From assembly GCA_937930635.1 (NCBI GenBank), contig CALHCF010000004.1, forward strand, positions 1-64,000: a stretch of 64,000 nucleotides of DNA, written 5' to 3'. The position numbers and the translations under genes are program-made. The notes beneath the pieces were generated by a model. That model ran no database searches. It was not told where the DNA came from and saw nothing but the letters and a program-made list of their open reading frames with translations. Shown one piece after another: positions 47,168 through 56,693 of this stretch. Position 1 is the stretch's first letter. Each line of letters begins with the position of its first letter. This stretch comes from an uncultured Rhizobiaceae group bacterium (lineage in GTDB: Bacteria > Pseudomonadota > Alphaproteobacteria > Rhizobiales > Rhizobiaceae).

Positions 47168-49597
47168 TTGCCTAGTTTTACAGACAGTCTGGAACGTGCC
47201 CTGCACAGGGCTTTGACCTTTGCCAATGAACGCGCGCAGGAATACGCGACTTTGGAACATCTGCTTTTGGCGCTCATCGAGGACGATGATGCGCTTGCTG
47301 TTTTGCGGGCCTGCAATGTCAGCACAGACAAGTTACGGGCAGATCTTATCGACTATATCGATACCGAGCTGGTAAATCTGATTTCCGATGGCATTTCAGA
47401 TTCCAAGCCGACTGCGGGTTTCCAGCGTGTTATCCAACGCGCAGTGATCCATGTTCAGTCTTCTGGTCGCGAGGAAGTCACAGGGGCAAACGTTTTGGTG
47501 GCCATTTTTGCCGAACGGGAAAGTCATGCGGCCTATTTTCTGCAAGAGCAGGATATGACGCGCTACGATGCCGTAAATTACATTTCCCATGGTATCGCCA
47601 AACGCCATGGCGCCTCCGAAGCCCGGCCTGTCGAAGGCATCAACACCGATATGGGGCCTGATGGTGAAGGAAGCGAAGGCAAAAAAGGTGACGCGCTTTC
47701 CTCCTATTGCATCAATCTCAATGAAAAGGCGCGGGATGGTAAGATCGACCCGCTTATCGGGCGGACGGAGGAGGTCAATCGCACCATCCAGGTCTTGTGC
47801 CGCCGCTCCAAGAACAATCCGCTTTATGTGGGTGACCCTGGTGTTGGTAAAACCGCAATTGCCGAGGGGCTGGCCAAGCGCATTGTCGACAAGGACGTTC
47901 CTGAAGTCCTGCTCGATTCCACGATTTTCTCGCTGGATATGGGGACGCTGCTGGCCGGTACGCGCTATCGCGGCGATTTCGAGGAGCGCCTGAAACAGGT
48001 GGTCAAGGAAATTGAGGAACTGCCCGGTGCGATCATGTTTATCGATGAGATTCACACCGTGATAGGAGCCGGTGCGACTTCTGGCGGAGCCATGGACGCA
48101 TCGAACTTGTTAAAACCGGCACTGTCGGGTGGAACAATCCGCTGTATCGGCTCCACGACCTACAAGGAATATCGGCAATTCTTCGAAAAAGATCGCGCGC
48201 TTGTGCGTCGGTTCCAGAAAATCGATGTCAATGAACCCTCGGTCAGTGATGCCATCGACATCATGAAGGGCCTGAAACCCTATTTCGAGGATTTCCATAA
48301 GGTAAAATATTCAAACGACGCGATAATCTCTGCAGTTGAACTGTCCTCGCGCTATATCAATGACCGTAAATTGCCTGACAAGGCAATCGACGTGGTGGAC
48401 GAGACCGGAGCAAGCCAGATGTTGCTCCCCGCTGAGAAGCGGAAGAAGACAATTGGCGTTGCTGACATTGAAGCCACCATTGCGACAATGGCACGCATCC
48501 CGCCCAAAACCGTTTCGAAGGACGACGCCGAGGTTCTCAAGAACCTCAATGACCAGCTCAAACGGATGGTCTACGGACAGGACGAGGCGATTGCAGCGGT
48601 GTCATCGGCAATCAAACTTGCACGTGCGGGGCTGCGTGAACCAAACAAGCCCATTGGGTCATACCTGTTTTCAGGGCCGACAGGCGTTGGCAAGACCGAG
48701 GTTGTAAAACAACTCGCCGATACGATGGGTGTCGAACTTCTGCGCTTTGATATGTCGGAATATATGGAACGCCATACCGTATCGCGCCTTATTGGTGCGC
48801 CTCCAGGATATGTCGGGTTTGATCAGGGGGGGTTGTTGACCGATGGTGTCGATCAGCACCCTCATTGCGTGTTGTTGCTTGATGAGATCGAAAAAGCTCA
48901 TCCAGACCTGTTCAATATTTTGCTGCAGGTGATGGATAATGGCGCGCTGACGGATCACAACGGCAAGAAGGTCGATTTCCGCAATGTGATCATTGTTATG
49001 ACCACCAACGCAGGCGCTGCCGAAGCCGCCAAGGCTGCGATTGGTTTTGGTTCTTCCAAACGTACCGGCGATGATATGGAGGCAATTAACCGGCTGTTTG
49101 CACCGGAATTCCGCAATCGCCTCGACGCGATCATTCCATTTGAAGGACTTAAACCGGAAATTGTGCACAAGGTCGTCGAGAAATTTGTGATGCAGCTTGA
49201 AGCGCAACTATCCGAACGTGGCGTCACATTTGAGCTGACCAATGACGCAATTAAATGGATTGCCAAGAAGGGATATGACGACCGGATGGGTGCCCGTCCC
49301 CTGGCACGGGTTATACAGGAGCACATCAAGAAACCACTGGCCGATGAAGTGCTGTTTGGAAACTTGAAAAAGGGCGGCACGGTCAAAGTGAGCGTCGAGA
49401 CCGTTGATGACAAAAAGTCTCTGAAACTCGAAGCCATTGAAGATAAACCGGTAAAACCGAAAAAAGAGGCGGTACCCAAAAAACGGGCAGCAGCCAAAAA
49501 GCCCAAAGTCGCTGTTAAAAAGGCTGCCGCCACTCCCAAACCTCCGCGCAAGCGTAAGGGAGGAACTGCGGTGCCGAAAGTGCCTTTGAAGAGTTAG
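47168..49597 (+). CDS. clpA: ATP-dependent Clp protease ATP-binding subunit ClpA
   Basis: ClpA is the unfoldase ring of ClpAP. The 809 residues contain two N-terminal Clp repeats (1-145), AAA+ module 1 with Walker [16 protein letters not shown] (about 218) and [14 protein letters not shown], and AAA+ module 2 with [15 protein letters not shown] (about 503) and [15 protein letters not shown] basic Lys/Ala/Pro-rich tail of about 50 residues follows ([18 protein letters not shown]), longer than in enterobacteria. It starts with TTG 47168. The GGAAAG ribosome site and the next gene support this start. A strong terminator follows. Confidence 0.96.
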   Translation: MPSFTDSLERALHRALTFANERAQEYATLEHLLLALIEDDDALAVLRACNVSTDKLRADLIDYIDTELVNLISDGISDSKPTAGFQRVIQRAVIHVQSSGREEVTGANVLVAIFAERESHAAYFLQEQDMTRYDAVNYISHGIAKRHGASEARPVEGINTDMGPDGEGSEGKKGDALSSYCINLNEKARDGKIDPLIGRTEEVNRTIQVLCRRSKNNPLYVGDPGVGKTAIAEGLAKRIVDKDVPEVLLDSTIFSLDMGTLLAGTRYRGDFEERLKQVVKEIEELPGAIMFIDEIHTVIGAGATSGGAMDASNLLKPALSGGTIRCIGSTTYKEYRQFFEKDRALVRRFQKIDVNEPSVSDAIDIMKGLKPYFEDFHKVKYSNDAIISAVELSSRYINDRKLPDKAIDVVDETGASQMLLPAEKRKKTIGVADIEATIATMARIPPKTVSKDDAEVLKNLNDQLKRMVYGQDEAIAAVSSAIKLARAGLREPNKPIGSYLFSGPTGVGKTEVVKQLADTMGVELLRFDMSEYMERHTVSRLIGAPPGYVGFDQGGLLTDGVDQHPHCVLLLDEIEKAHPDLFNILLQVMDNGALTDHNGKKVDFRNVIIVMTTNAGAAEAAKAAIGFGSSKRTGDDMEAINRLFAPEFRNRLDAIIPFEGLKPEIVHKVVEKFVMQLEAQLSERGVTFELTNDAIKWIAKKGYDDRMGARPLARVIQEHIKKPLADEVLFGNLKKGGTVKVSVETVDDKKSLKLEAIEDKPVKPKKEAVPKKRAAAKKPKVAVKKAAATPKPPRKRKGGTAVPKVPLKS

Positions 49598-49688
49598 CGG
49601 CAACCGCAGCTGGCCGGTTAAATAAAAGCCGGACATTGCAAGCGTTCAGTTCAAATGTGCTGGTTTTAGCGCATTCGATCAGTGTCAG

Positions 49689-49724
49689 AAGGGCAGGCTG
49701 TGGAAACAGTCTGCTCTTTTTTTC
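49689..49724 (+). terminator. Rho-independent terminator of clpS-clpA
   Basis: AAGGGCAGGCTGT (49689-49701) pairs with ACAGTCTGCTCTT (49706-49718) through about 13 pairs including two G-U. The loop is the stable tetraloop GGAA, and an unbroken T run to 49723 follows. It lies 92 bases after the clpA stop. This is the clearest terminator in the window. Confidence 0.85.
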
Positions 49725-49872
49725 GGTTTTATGTTTCACACCGCGGCAATTTGTGAGAAAAAAATCTGACGAAGACCTCATCTCGCCATTGCGTTGCCTG
49801 CATAGGTAATGATGATGGCTGATCAGAGACTTCGATGGTGGTAGAGTTTCAGTTGCGTAGGGAGTGCGGCAC

Positions 49873-50439
49873 ATGGATCATATTGAACAGCTTAAGAAGA
49901 TTAGGTCGGACGCAATAGAGCGGCTTCGCAGAAGCCCTGACTTCAAACTGGCAGGCAAGCTTGGAACATTGATCAAGGAGCTTGGCGAAACAGTTGAAGA
50001 AGTTTCGGAACTCAATCTTGATGAAGAACCCGAGCCTGGAAAAAAGGTCACTCCTTTTCTCTCCTCAATCACCGAAAAGAAAGAACCCGAAAACAAGTCA
50101 TCTGGCATCAAAGCGGTAGAGCCGCAAACGGCTGAAGTGAAAGCCGCGATAACAAAGACAGCAGACAACAAGGCGCCGGAAAACAAGGCTCCTGTCGCAA
50201 AGATTGAGGAAGCCAAGCCAGCAAAACCAGCCAATGACATCGAAGTGGATCTCAGTGAGCTGTCAACCGACAAGATGGTGGATGAATTGGTTGCCGAAAT
50301 GGCCAATGACGATGAGATTGAGGCATTGGTTGAAAAGGCGGTTGGTAAAACAGGCGCCAGCGCTTCTGCAAAGGCATCGTTCAAGGTTGCCAACAAAGCT
50401 GCAGACGTGCCGCAACAGGCAAATAGTGGCGCTGCCTGA
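49873..50439 (+). CDS. Disordered acidic Ala/Lys/Glu-rich protein
   Basis: The 188-residue product has an N-terminal helix with hydrophobic heptad spacing (about 1-50: MDHIEQLKKIRSDAIERL then LGTLIKELGETVEEVSEL). A long low-complexity middle rich in Lys, Glu, Ala and Pro follows, with repeated ENK/APENK motifs, then a second acidic helix near 130-160 (DLSELSTDKMVDELVAEMANDDEIEALV). Not recognised; it looks like a cytoplasmic adaptor or chromosome-associated protein. ATG 49873 has GGGAG 9 bases upstream; GTG 49864 is an alternative. Confidence 0.7.
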   Translation: MDHIEQLKKIRSDAIERLRRSPDFKLAGKLGTLIKELGETVEEVSELNLDEEPEPGKKVTPFLSSITEKKEPENKSSGIKAVEPQTAEVKAAITKTADNKAPENKAPVAKIEEAKPAKPANDIEVDLSELSTDKMVDELVAEMANDDEIEALVEKAVGKTGASASAKASFKVANKAADVPQQANSGAA

Positions 50440-50581
50440 TCACTGATCAAGGCGACTAAGTTAGGTGGCCTGATCGCCTTTCTTGTTCAAATATGCTGAT
50501 GCAGGGGGGGCAATCGATGGCCGATACCTGTTCGCAAAACCAATTGCGAGCGAGTGGGTATCGCTCCCTGCCGGCACATTT

Positions 50582-51343
50582 ATGACCTGCGATAATCAAG
50601 CCGCTCCTCAGTCTTCCAATGACAGTTCCGGGGTCTATGACTGGTCGTGGTTTCCAAAGGGCATGGCGAATATTGCTTCGCTTCCGGCTTTGGTATTGTT
50701 GTCCGCCTTTGTGGGTTTTGGCGGGCTTGCCCGCGAAGCAGATATTCCACTCTCCCAGCTTGTTTTCATAATCCCTTCAATCTGGGCACTTCCGTCCCAT
50801 CTTGTGCTTGTTGCCGGAATTAGCGTTGGCGCTTCCCTGCTGACGGTGGCTTTAGGTGTTGCTTTTGCCGCCATTCGAATGTTGCCCATGACGATGGCGC
50901 TGATCCCGGAAATCCGGACACCGCGCTCTCGTCTTTGGCATCTTCTTGCCGTTTGCAATCTTGTCGCCATCACGGCCTGGGTTCACACATTGCAGAAAGC
51001 CCCGGAAATCCCCCGGGAAGGGCGGTTGCCTTATTTTGCCGGATTCGCGTCAACCATGGCTGTTGCCACGACCACAGTGGCCGCACTGGTTCACCAGTTA
51101 TCGGCGGCATTTCCGCCAATTCTCATGGCTGCACTCTACTTCATGACGCCGCTATATTTTGCCACTTCCATCTGGAACACGGCCCGAATTCGCGCTGAAC
51201 ACTGGGCTTTAGTTCTTGGGTTCGTGCTGGGACCGTTTGCATGGATGGTTGCTCCGCAGGCAAACATATTGCTGGCGGGGCTTGGTGGCGGCATCATCGC
51301 CTATGGCGCAAGACGGCTGGTTATGGCGCGGGGCGCTGATTGA
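50582..51343 (+). CDS. azlC: AzlC family permease subunit
   Basis: AzlC is the large subunit of a two-protein branched-chain amino acid exporter. From ATG 50582 the protein has 253 residues and about seven hydrophobic segments after WSWFPKGMANIASLPALVLLSAFVGFGGLAREADI. The frame is open upstream to a TTG at 50483, but the extra 33 residues are not hydrophobic or family-like. The stop overlaps the azlD ATG in TGATG. Confidence 0.87.
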   Translation: MTCDNQAAPQSSNDSSGVYDWSWFPKGMANIASLPALVLLSAFVGFGGLAREADIPLSQLVFIIPSIWALPSHLVLVAGISVGASLLTVALGVAFAAIRMLPMTMALIPEIRTPRSRLWHLLAVCNLVAITAWVHTLQKAPEIPREGRLPYFAGFASTMAVATTTVAALVHQLSAAFPPILMAALYFMTPLYFATSIWNTARIRAEHWALVLGFVLGPFAWMVAPQANILLAGLGGGIIAYGARRLVMARGAD

Positions 51344-51696
51344 TGTTTTACGACAGCTTTGACGCCTGGTGGTGGCCATTTGTCTTCATATTTTTGGCGG
51401 GGACATTGCCAACGGCCATTTGGCGTTGGCTTGGCGTACTCCTGGTTGGAAATATAGACGACGAGTCCGAATGGCTGGTGTTTATTCGCTGTATTGCAAC
51501 CGGGCTGGTGGCAGCGGTGATCGCACAATTCGTGTTTTTTCCAACCGGTGCCCTGGCTGACGCTCCACTTTGGTTGCGGTTGGCGGCTGCACTTACCGGG
51601 TTTGCATGTTTTCTTGTTGCCGGACGCCGGATGATTGTTGGTGTAATCACCGGGGAAGCTGTTCTGCTGGCGGGGTTTCTTGTGGTTGTTTCCTGA
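51343..51696 (+). CDS. azlD: AzlD family permease subunit
   Basis: AzlD is the small partner of AzlC. The 117-residue protein has four membrane helices: WWWPFVFIFLAGTLPTAIWRWLGVLLV, AVIAQFVFFPTGAL, LAAALTGFACFLVAGRR and a last segment. The FLAGTLPTAIWR stretch is typical. ATG 51343 overlaps the azlC stop; the TTG 51340 before it is not needed. A hairpin follows about 45 bases after the stop. Confidence 0.87.
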   Translation: MFYDSFDAWWWPFVFIFLAGTLPTAIWRWLGVLLVGNIDDESEWLVFIRCIATGLVAAVIAQFVFFPTGALADAPLWLRLAAALTGFACFLVAGRRMIVGVITGEAVLLAGFLVVVS

Positions 51697-51740
51697 CAGG
51701 TTTTTCAACCCAATCTTAAGCACGTTGATCCATGATCGGC

Positions 51741-51763
51741 GGGTCTGCCCAAGCAGACCTTTT
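51741..51763 (+). terminator. Terminator-like hairpin after azlCD
   Basis: GGTCTGC (51742-51748) and GCAGACC (51753-51759) form a perfect 7-base stem with loop CCAA, followed by TTTT. Directly after the Ts lies GGGGA, the likely ribosome site of the PAP2 gene (ATG 51775). It could end the azlCD message or act as an attenuator for the next gene. Confidence 0.6.
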
Positions 51764-51774
51764 GGGGACTACCG

Positions 51775-52713
51775 ATGCAAGATCAACTGCTTAATCTCAC
51801 TATCAGACGTTGGTTCATGCTTGACCATGTCGAAATATTTATCCTGCGCATTGTTGGCATGTTGGTCGCAATCAACGCGGGATTGCTGTTGTTTCGCGGG
51901 GGCGCGGTTGATGCCCAGGCCTATATCACTTTGTTTGTAGTGGCGGTCGCAATGGCGGCAATTGGCCAGTTCTACCGTGTTTCAGGGCGCAGCCTCGCAG
52001 CAGGAGATGCGTTTACCTATACCGCTCTGATGATCTTGTTTTCAAACAGTGCTTTGGTTTTCAATTACCTGCTGCTCCCCCTGTCGGGCGCCTCCATTGA
52101 CCCGTTTTTGATGCAGCTTGATGCATGGTTTGGTTACACTTGGCCAGCCGCCGTTGCATTTGCCGGTGATCATCCATGGATCAACGAGATAACCCGCTAC
52201 GCTTATCTTTCCACCATGCCGCAGGTTACTTTGCTGATCGTTTTGTTGGGTCTGATGGGGCGCAAAATCTGGCTGCAACGGCTCCTGTTGATGATTGTGA
52301 CCACGACCATCGTCCTGATTTGCTTTTGGGCGATTTTCCCAAGTCATGGCCCTTCCGCTTTTTACGCCCTGTCACCGGAGGTTGTTGAGGTCGCCCGACC
52401 GATTGTCGGGTCTCAATATGGAGAGCGACTGTTGCAGATGATGATCGCGGGTCCCAAGGTTGTTACGCCGTCAGATGTAGAAGGGTTGATTGCGTTTCCT
52501 TCCTATCACACCACACTGGCCTTCATATGTGCGTTCTGTGCGTTCGCAATACGCTGGCTGATTGCTCCCATGTTGCTTTTGAATATGGCAATTTTGCCTG
52601 GAACCTTGTTCCATGGTGGGCACCATCTGGTGGATATTTTTGCCGGTTTTGCCCTGTTTCTCTTTGGCATGTGGGCAGCCAACCGCCTTATACGGACCAA
52701 ACAGCCTGCCTGA
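51775..52713 (+). CDS. PAP2/Aur1-like membrane phosphatase
   Basis: This 312-residue protein has about six to seven membrane helices and the PAP2 catalytic motifs: AFPSYHTTLAF (about 240-250, PSxH) and LFHGGHHLVDIFAGFALFL (about 280-298). The arrangement with PSYHT resembles the Aur1/inositol-phosphoceramide-type branch. Such enzymes dephosphorylate or transfer head groups of lipids. The exact substrate is not predictable. It starts at ATG 51775, with GGGGA 6 bases upstream. Confidence 0.85.
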   Translation: MQDQLLNLTIRRWFMLDHVEIFILRIVGMLVAINAGLLLFRGGAVDAQAYITLFVVAVAMAAIGQFYRVSGRSLAAGDAFTYTALMILFSNSALVFNYLLLPLSGASIDPFLMQLDAWFGYTWPAAVAFAGDHPWINEITRYAYLSTMPQVTLLIVLLGLMGRKIWLQRLLLMIVTTTIVLICFWAIFPSHGPSAFYALSPEVVEVARPIVGSQYGERLLQMMIAGPKVVTPSDVEGLIAFPSYHTTLAFICAFCAFAIRWLIAPMLLLNMAILPGTLFHGGHHLVDIFAGFALFLFGMWAANRLIRTKQPA

Positions 52714-53139
52714 TTATGTGCCGACAGCAGCGCGGATTTTGTCGGCGTTGACTTTGAGGACCGCTCCATCCTCCATCTTGCCAGTATGGGGACCAAGTTT
52801 GATCCCATCAAAACGCGGAATAACATGCACGTGCAGATGGAAGACAACCTGACCCCCGGCCGCCTCGTTGAATTGCTGGATGGTGACGCCATCAGCATTA
52901 AATGCCTGCAGTACGGCACGGGCCATTATCTGTGTTGTGCGTGATACGGCAGCCAGCATGTCTGTCGGCGCATCAAGCACATTGCGGGCGGGTGTTTTGG
53001 GCAAAACCAGACAGTGACCATCGCTGCGCGGCATAATGTCCATGATAACCAGCGTTTCGTCGTCTTCATAAACCCGTTCGGCGGGAAGTTCGCCGCGCAG
53101 GATTTTGGCGTAAATGTTCTGATCATCATAAGCGGTCAT
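52714..53139 (-). CDS. HIT family protein
   Basis: The 141-residue histidine-triad protein binds or hydrolyses nucleotides such as adenosine phosphoramidates. It starts MTAYDDQNIYAKILRGELPAERVYEDDETL and has HCLVLPKTPARNVLD and the triad HLHVHVIPR (about 95-103, three histidines spaced HxHxH). Its ATG overlaps the stop of the GNAT gene (ATGA). It is the last of four packed genes on the minus strand. Confidence 0.93.
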   Translation of the reverse strand: MTAYDDQNIYAKILRGELPAERVYEDDETLVIMDIMPRSDGHCLVLPKTPARNVLDAPTDMLAAVSRTTQIMARAVLQAFNADGVTIQQFNEAAGGQVVFHLHVHVIPRFDGIKLGPHTGKMEDGAVLKVNADKIRAAVGT

Positions 53140-54347
53140 GTAACGTTTCCTTTTTTGAACGGCCCATGCCGTGCTATGGCCTCGCTTTCGCGTTCAACGG
53201 CAAAACGCTCCCGTTCCAGATAATCTTCGACTGCACGGCGGAAATCGGGATGGGTGATATAGTGCGCTGAGTGGGTGATCTGCGGCATGTATCCACGGGC
53301 CAGTTTGTGCCCGCCTTGTGCGCCTGCCTCCACCCGAGCCAATTTATGTTTGATGGCAAATTCAATGGCCTGATAATAGCAGATTTCAAAGTGGAGGAAT
53401 GGATGGTCTTCGATACAGCCCCAATGACGGCCAAACAATGTACGTGACCCGATAAAGTTTATGGCCCCCGCAACATAGCGGCCGTTTCGTTTGGCCATAA
53501 TAAGCAAAACATCTTCGGCCATGGTCTTGCCGATCAGCGAATAAAATTCGCGGGTCAGATAAGGCTGTCCCCATTTGCGCGAACCCGTATCGATATAAAA
53601 CTGAAAGAAAATATCCCAGACACTTTCGGTTAGTTGCTCACCTGTGAGCCATTCGATCGTGATGTCGCCTCCGGCAAGTGCGGCTTGCCGTTCCTTGCGA
53701 ATGTTCTTGCGTTTTCGCGATGAGAGAGCATCCAAAAATCTGTCGAACGACTCATAGTCATCGTTCAACCAGTGGAATTGTTGGTCGTTGCGTAACAGAT
53801 AATTATGGGAGCGCAGGGTTTCCCACTCTTCTGCATCCATGAAGGTGATATGAGCCGATGATACATCAAGCTTTTCGCAAACCCTCTGCAATCCGCCAGC
53901 CAGCATCAATCTGCGTTTTTGGGCATCGGGGCCATTACCGACAAGCAAGCGCCGGCCTGTCGCTGGCGTGAACGGTACGGTGGCCTGCAACTTGGGATAA
54001 TACGCCCCCCCAGCGCGTTCAAAAGCATCCGCCCAGCCATGGTCGAAGACATATTCACCCTGGCTGTGATTTTTGAGATAGCACGGCAGGATGCCGGTGA
54101 TTGTGTGCTTACCCTTCTCATTTTCGCTTTCCATCACAAGGTGTTGCGGTAACCAGCCAGTCTCTGAGGAAGCCGATTTTGATTTTTCCAATGCACAGAA
54201 GAATGCATGGGACAAAAAGGGGCTGTAGTCGTAGGTGTCTTTGGAGTTGAGGCAATTTTGTGGGTTCGCCAGGCGGTTCCAGTCATCTGGAGTAATTTCA
54301 TCCACGCCGCCCACAACCTTGATGATCACCGACCCTTTATCAGTCAC
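53136..54347 (-). CDS. GNAT/FemAB-like protein (DUF482)
   Basis: This 403-residue protein fits the DUF482 family, which has a GNAT/Fem-like N-acyltransferase fold. Visible stretches are FLSHAFFCALEKSKSASSETGWLPQHL (about 42-68), GVYVFDHGWADAFERAGGAYYPKLQ, SSAHITFMDAEEWETL and HFEICYYQAIEFAIKHKL with GAQGGHKLARGYMP near 345-370. Substrate unknown. GTG 54347 overlaps the GDPD stop by 8 bases (GTGACTGA); other GTGs at 54329 and ATG 54377 exist. The stop overlaps the HIT start. Confidence 0.83.
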   Translation of the reverse strand: MTDKGSVIIKVVGGVDEITPDDWNRLANPQNCLNSKDTYDYSPFLSHAFFCALEKSKSASSETGWLPQHLVMESENEKGKHTITGILPCYLKNHSQGEYVFDHGWADAFERAGGAYYPKLQATVPFTPATGRRLLVGNGPDAQKRRLMLAGGLQRVCEKLDVSSAHITFMDAEEWETLRSHNYLLRNDQQFHWLNDDYESFDRFLDALSSRKRKNIRKERQAALAGGDITIEWLTGEQLTESVWDIFFQFYIDTGSRKWGQPYLTREFYSLIGKTMAEDVLLIMAKRNGRYVAGAINFIGSRTLFGRHWGCIEDHPFLHFEICYYQAIEFAIKHKLARVEAGAQGGHKLARGYMPQITHSAHYITHPDFRRAVEDYLERERFAVERESEAIARHGPFKKGNVT

Positions 54348-55077
54348 GGCCCGTTTCCCGGGGGTCGAATCCCTCAAAAGTCATCTGATCGGCAAATTGG
54401 TTGGTTTTGATGCGTTCTGCCTCGGTTCTTACAGTCCATGTAATAATAGGAAGCGTGTGGTCCCGCATCTGTGTGACAAAACGACAGGGCAGTTCGTTGA
54501 CATGGTAAGACACAAACTGAAGGTCGTAGTCCTTCATGGCCTTTATGTGATCATCAAAAACGGTGTCATCGCCTTCTGCGGTCAGACCGCGGGGAATTTC
54601 TGGCATGAGTTTTGAAAACTGATCGCAGATCCAGTGATCAAAAGACATGACAGCAATCGGTCCCTCATAGGATTGGATTGCCTCTGCGACCCCTTCAACA
54701 AAACCTGAATCTTCTCCCTCGACCCCTTTGAGTTCCAGAACAAGAGGCACTTTGCCCGCGACTACATCGAGATGTTGGCCAAGAGTGAAAATACCATCCT
54801 GCGTGTCGAGCAGGCGCAGAGAAGACAATTGTGCAGGAGTGTGTGCACGTACCGTCCCATCAATGCCGGTCATACGCGCCAGAACGGGATCATGAAAAAC
54901 GACCGGCTCGCCGGTTTTGCTCACCTGCAAATCGCACTCAATTGCGAAACCCGCTTCAATGGCTGCCTTAAAGGCGGCCATTGAGTTCTCGGCCCGGCCA
55001 AGAGCTATGTCATGATATCCGCGATGGGCGATTGGTCGTGAGACCAACCATGCTGGTGCTGGGGTGAGCGTTGTCAT
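54340..55077 (-). CDS. Glycerophosphodiester phosphodiesterase
   Basis: This 245-residue TIM-barrel enzyme splits glycerophosphodiesters to glycerol-3-phosphate and an alcohol. It shows IAHRGYHDIALGRAENSMAAFKAAIEAGFAIECDLQVSKTGEPVVFHDPVLARMTG (about 16-70), which carries the catalytic His residues and metal Glu. It is a UgpQ-type short form without signal peptide, thus cytoplasmic. ATG 55077 lies 10 bases after the ridA stop; TTG 55095 would overlap it. Confidence 0.92.
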   Translation of the reverse strand: MTTLTPAPAWLVSRPIAHRGYHDIALGRAENSMAAFKAAIEAGFAIECDLQVSKTGEPVVFHDPVLARMTGIDGTVRAHTPAQLSSLRLLDTQDGIFTLGQHLDVVAGKVPLVLELKGVEGEDSGFVEGVAEAIQSYEGPIAVMSFDHWICDQFSKLMPEIPRGLTAEGDDTVFDDHIKAMKDYDLQFVSYHVNELPCRFVTQMRDHTLPIITWTVRTEAERIKTNQFADQMTFEGFDPRETGRD

Positions 55078-55087
55078 CGAGTGATGT

Positions 55088-55552
55088 TCAGCCAATCTCG
55101 ATCACGGCATCAACTTCGACGGCTACACCGAAGGGAAGGGAGGACATACCAACCGCAGCCCGCGCATGTTTCCCGGCTTCTCCAAGGACCCCCGCAAGCA
55201 GGTCTGACGCCCCGTTGACCACAAGGGCATGGTCTTTGAAATCTGGCGTTGCATTAACAAAGCCCTGTATTTTCATAACTTGCTTGATGCGGTTGAGGTC
55301 TCCCAAGGCAGCCTTGGCCTGCGCCAGAATGTTAACTGCGCAAAGCCGAGCGGCGGCTTGCCCTTTTTCAACCTCTGTGTCGTCGCCAAGCTTTCCCACA
55401 AATTCAATACCTTCCGGTCCCATGGGTATCTGGCCGGATATGGTCAGGATATTTCCCGCAATCGTGTAGGGGACATAGTTTGCCGCAGGTTTAGGGGCGG
55501 CGGGCAGATCAAACCCCATTTCCTTCAAACGTTTTTCTGCTTCTCCGGCCAT
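55088..55552 (-). CDS. RidA family protein
   Basis: RidA proteins hydrolyse reactive enamine/imine intermediates of PLP enzymes. The 154 residues show VPYTIAGNILTISGQIPMGPEGIEFVGKLG near 25-55 and VEVDAVIEIG at the end. The last residues and a long N-terminal lead differ from the short enteric RidA, so it fits the YjgH/Rid subfamily more closely. The catalytic Arg of strict RidA is not clearly present. It begins the ridA-GDPD-GNAT-HIT unit. Confidence 0.87.
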   Translation of the reverse strand: MAGEAEKRLKEMGFDLPAAPKPAANYVPYTIAGNILTISGQIPMGPEGIEFVGKLGDDTEVEKGQAAARLCAVNILAQAKAALGDLNRIKQVMKIQGFVNATPDFKDHALVVNGASDLLAGVLGEAGKHARAAVGMSSLPFGVAVEVDAVIEIG

Positions 55553-55668
55553 AATTCTCTCCTAATATACCCGCAAAAAATCTGTATCGTCAGACTGGTA
55601 GCCTGTTTGTTTGTGTGGTGAAACAATGTCGATGCAGTTTTGTCACCGCAAGATACTTGGAAAGAAAT

Positions 55669-56526
55669 ATGAGACAAGTTTCAGTGATTTTGATCGCTCT
55701 GGTTTTGCAGTTTTCTGCGGCTGCTGGTGCAAGTTTAGCCTTGGCTGCCGGAGTAGGGGTGGATGCATTGCGTCCTCACCGCGCCGTATACGATTTGGCG
55801 CTCGATAAGGCCAGCGAACGCTCCGGTATTACAGGCATGGATGGGCGCATTGTCTACGAGATGACCGGGTCGAGCTGCGAAGGATACTCGGTGCGTTTCC
55901 GTTTTCTCACAAACGTTCAAACGCCGCGCAAAAGCTTCACCAACGATCAACGCACCACCAGCTTTGAGTCCGGTGATGGCAAGAATTTTCAGTTTGTTTC
56001 CCAATCCTATCTGAACGGGCAACTTGAGCAGGAAGTCCGGGGCAATGCAAACCGCGCGGCTGATAAGACAAAAGTGACCCTGAAAATGCCAGAGGAACTG
56101 GAAGTTGATTTGGCACCATCTGTATTCATGACCCAACATATTGGCATGTTGATAGACGCCGCGCGCAAACAGCAGACAATCGTCACGGCAACCGTTTATG
56201 ATGCTTCCGACATGGGCGATGAGTTGGTTGAGACCACGGCGATCATTGGCAAACGCAAGGACAGCGTTGCTGACATTGAGGGGGAGCCTGAAAGCGTATC
56301 AAAGAAATTTGGTGATCAGGCCGGATGGAAAGTCTCTGTCAGTTACTTCAGCACCTCCAAGATCACCGAAGGTGAAGGTGAAAAAACGCCTATCTATCAG
56401 GTGTCCTTTTTGATGCATGAATCGGGTGTGTCGCGTGATTTGAAGATGCAATATGCCGATTATTCTCTGCGTGGTGGTTTGAAGGAAATCGAATATTTGA
56501 AAGCGACCCCCTGCAAAAGCGATTAG
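55669..56526 (+). CDS. eipB: Cell envelope integrity protein EipB (DUF1849)
   Basis: EipB is a periplasmic beta-spiral protein needed for envelope integrity in Brucella and relatives. The 285-residue form has a signal peptide (MRQVSVILIALVLQFSAAAG..ALA, about 1-26) and HRAVYDLALDKASERSGITGMDGRIVYEM after it. Two cysteines (SSCEGY about 71 and TPCKSD at the end) are the expected disulfide. ATG 55669 has GGAAAG upstream; the ORF to 55615 is rejected as having no signal peptide at its start. Confidence 0.9.
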   Translation: MRQVSVILIALVLQFSAAAGASLALAAGVGVDALRPHRAVYDLALDKASERSGITGMDGRIVYEMTGSSCEGYSVRFRFLTNVQTPRKSFTNDQRTTSFESGDGKNFQFVSQSYLNGQLEQEVRGNANRAADKTKVTLKMPEELEVDLAPSVFMTQHIGMLIDAARKQQTIVTATVYDASDMGDELVETTAIIGKRKDSVADIEGEPESVSKKFGDQAGWKVSVSYFSTSKITEGEGEKTPIYQVSFLMHESGVSRDLKMQYADYSLRGGLKEIEYLKATPCKSD

Positions 56527-56693
56527 ACTGGTTGCATTTTTTTCAGAAGCAGTCTGGCTTATTTTCCTGATGGCAATGTAGCGACACAGAATGCAGGCGC
56601 GGGGCGGGGCGCAGGCCCCGTGTCGTTACTTTTGGTTTTCGCAGGTGAGTGAAAGACAGAAACGCGCCTCATCATTTACAGGCCTTTTCACCG

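Noticed and set aside
47390-48060. Long antisense frames in clpA
   Set aside because: They are in the codon-shadow of a clear AAA+ gene.
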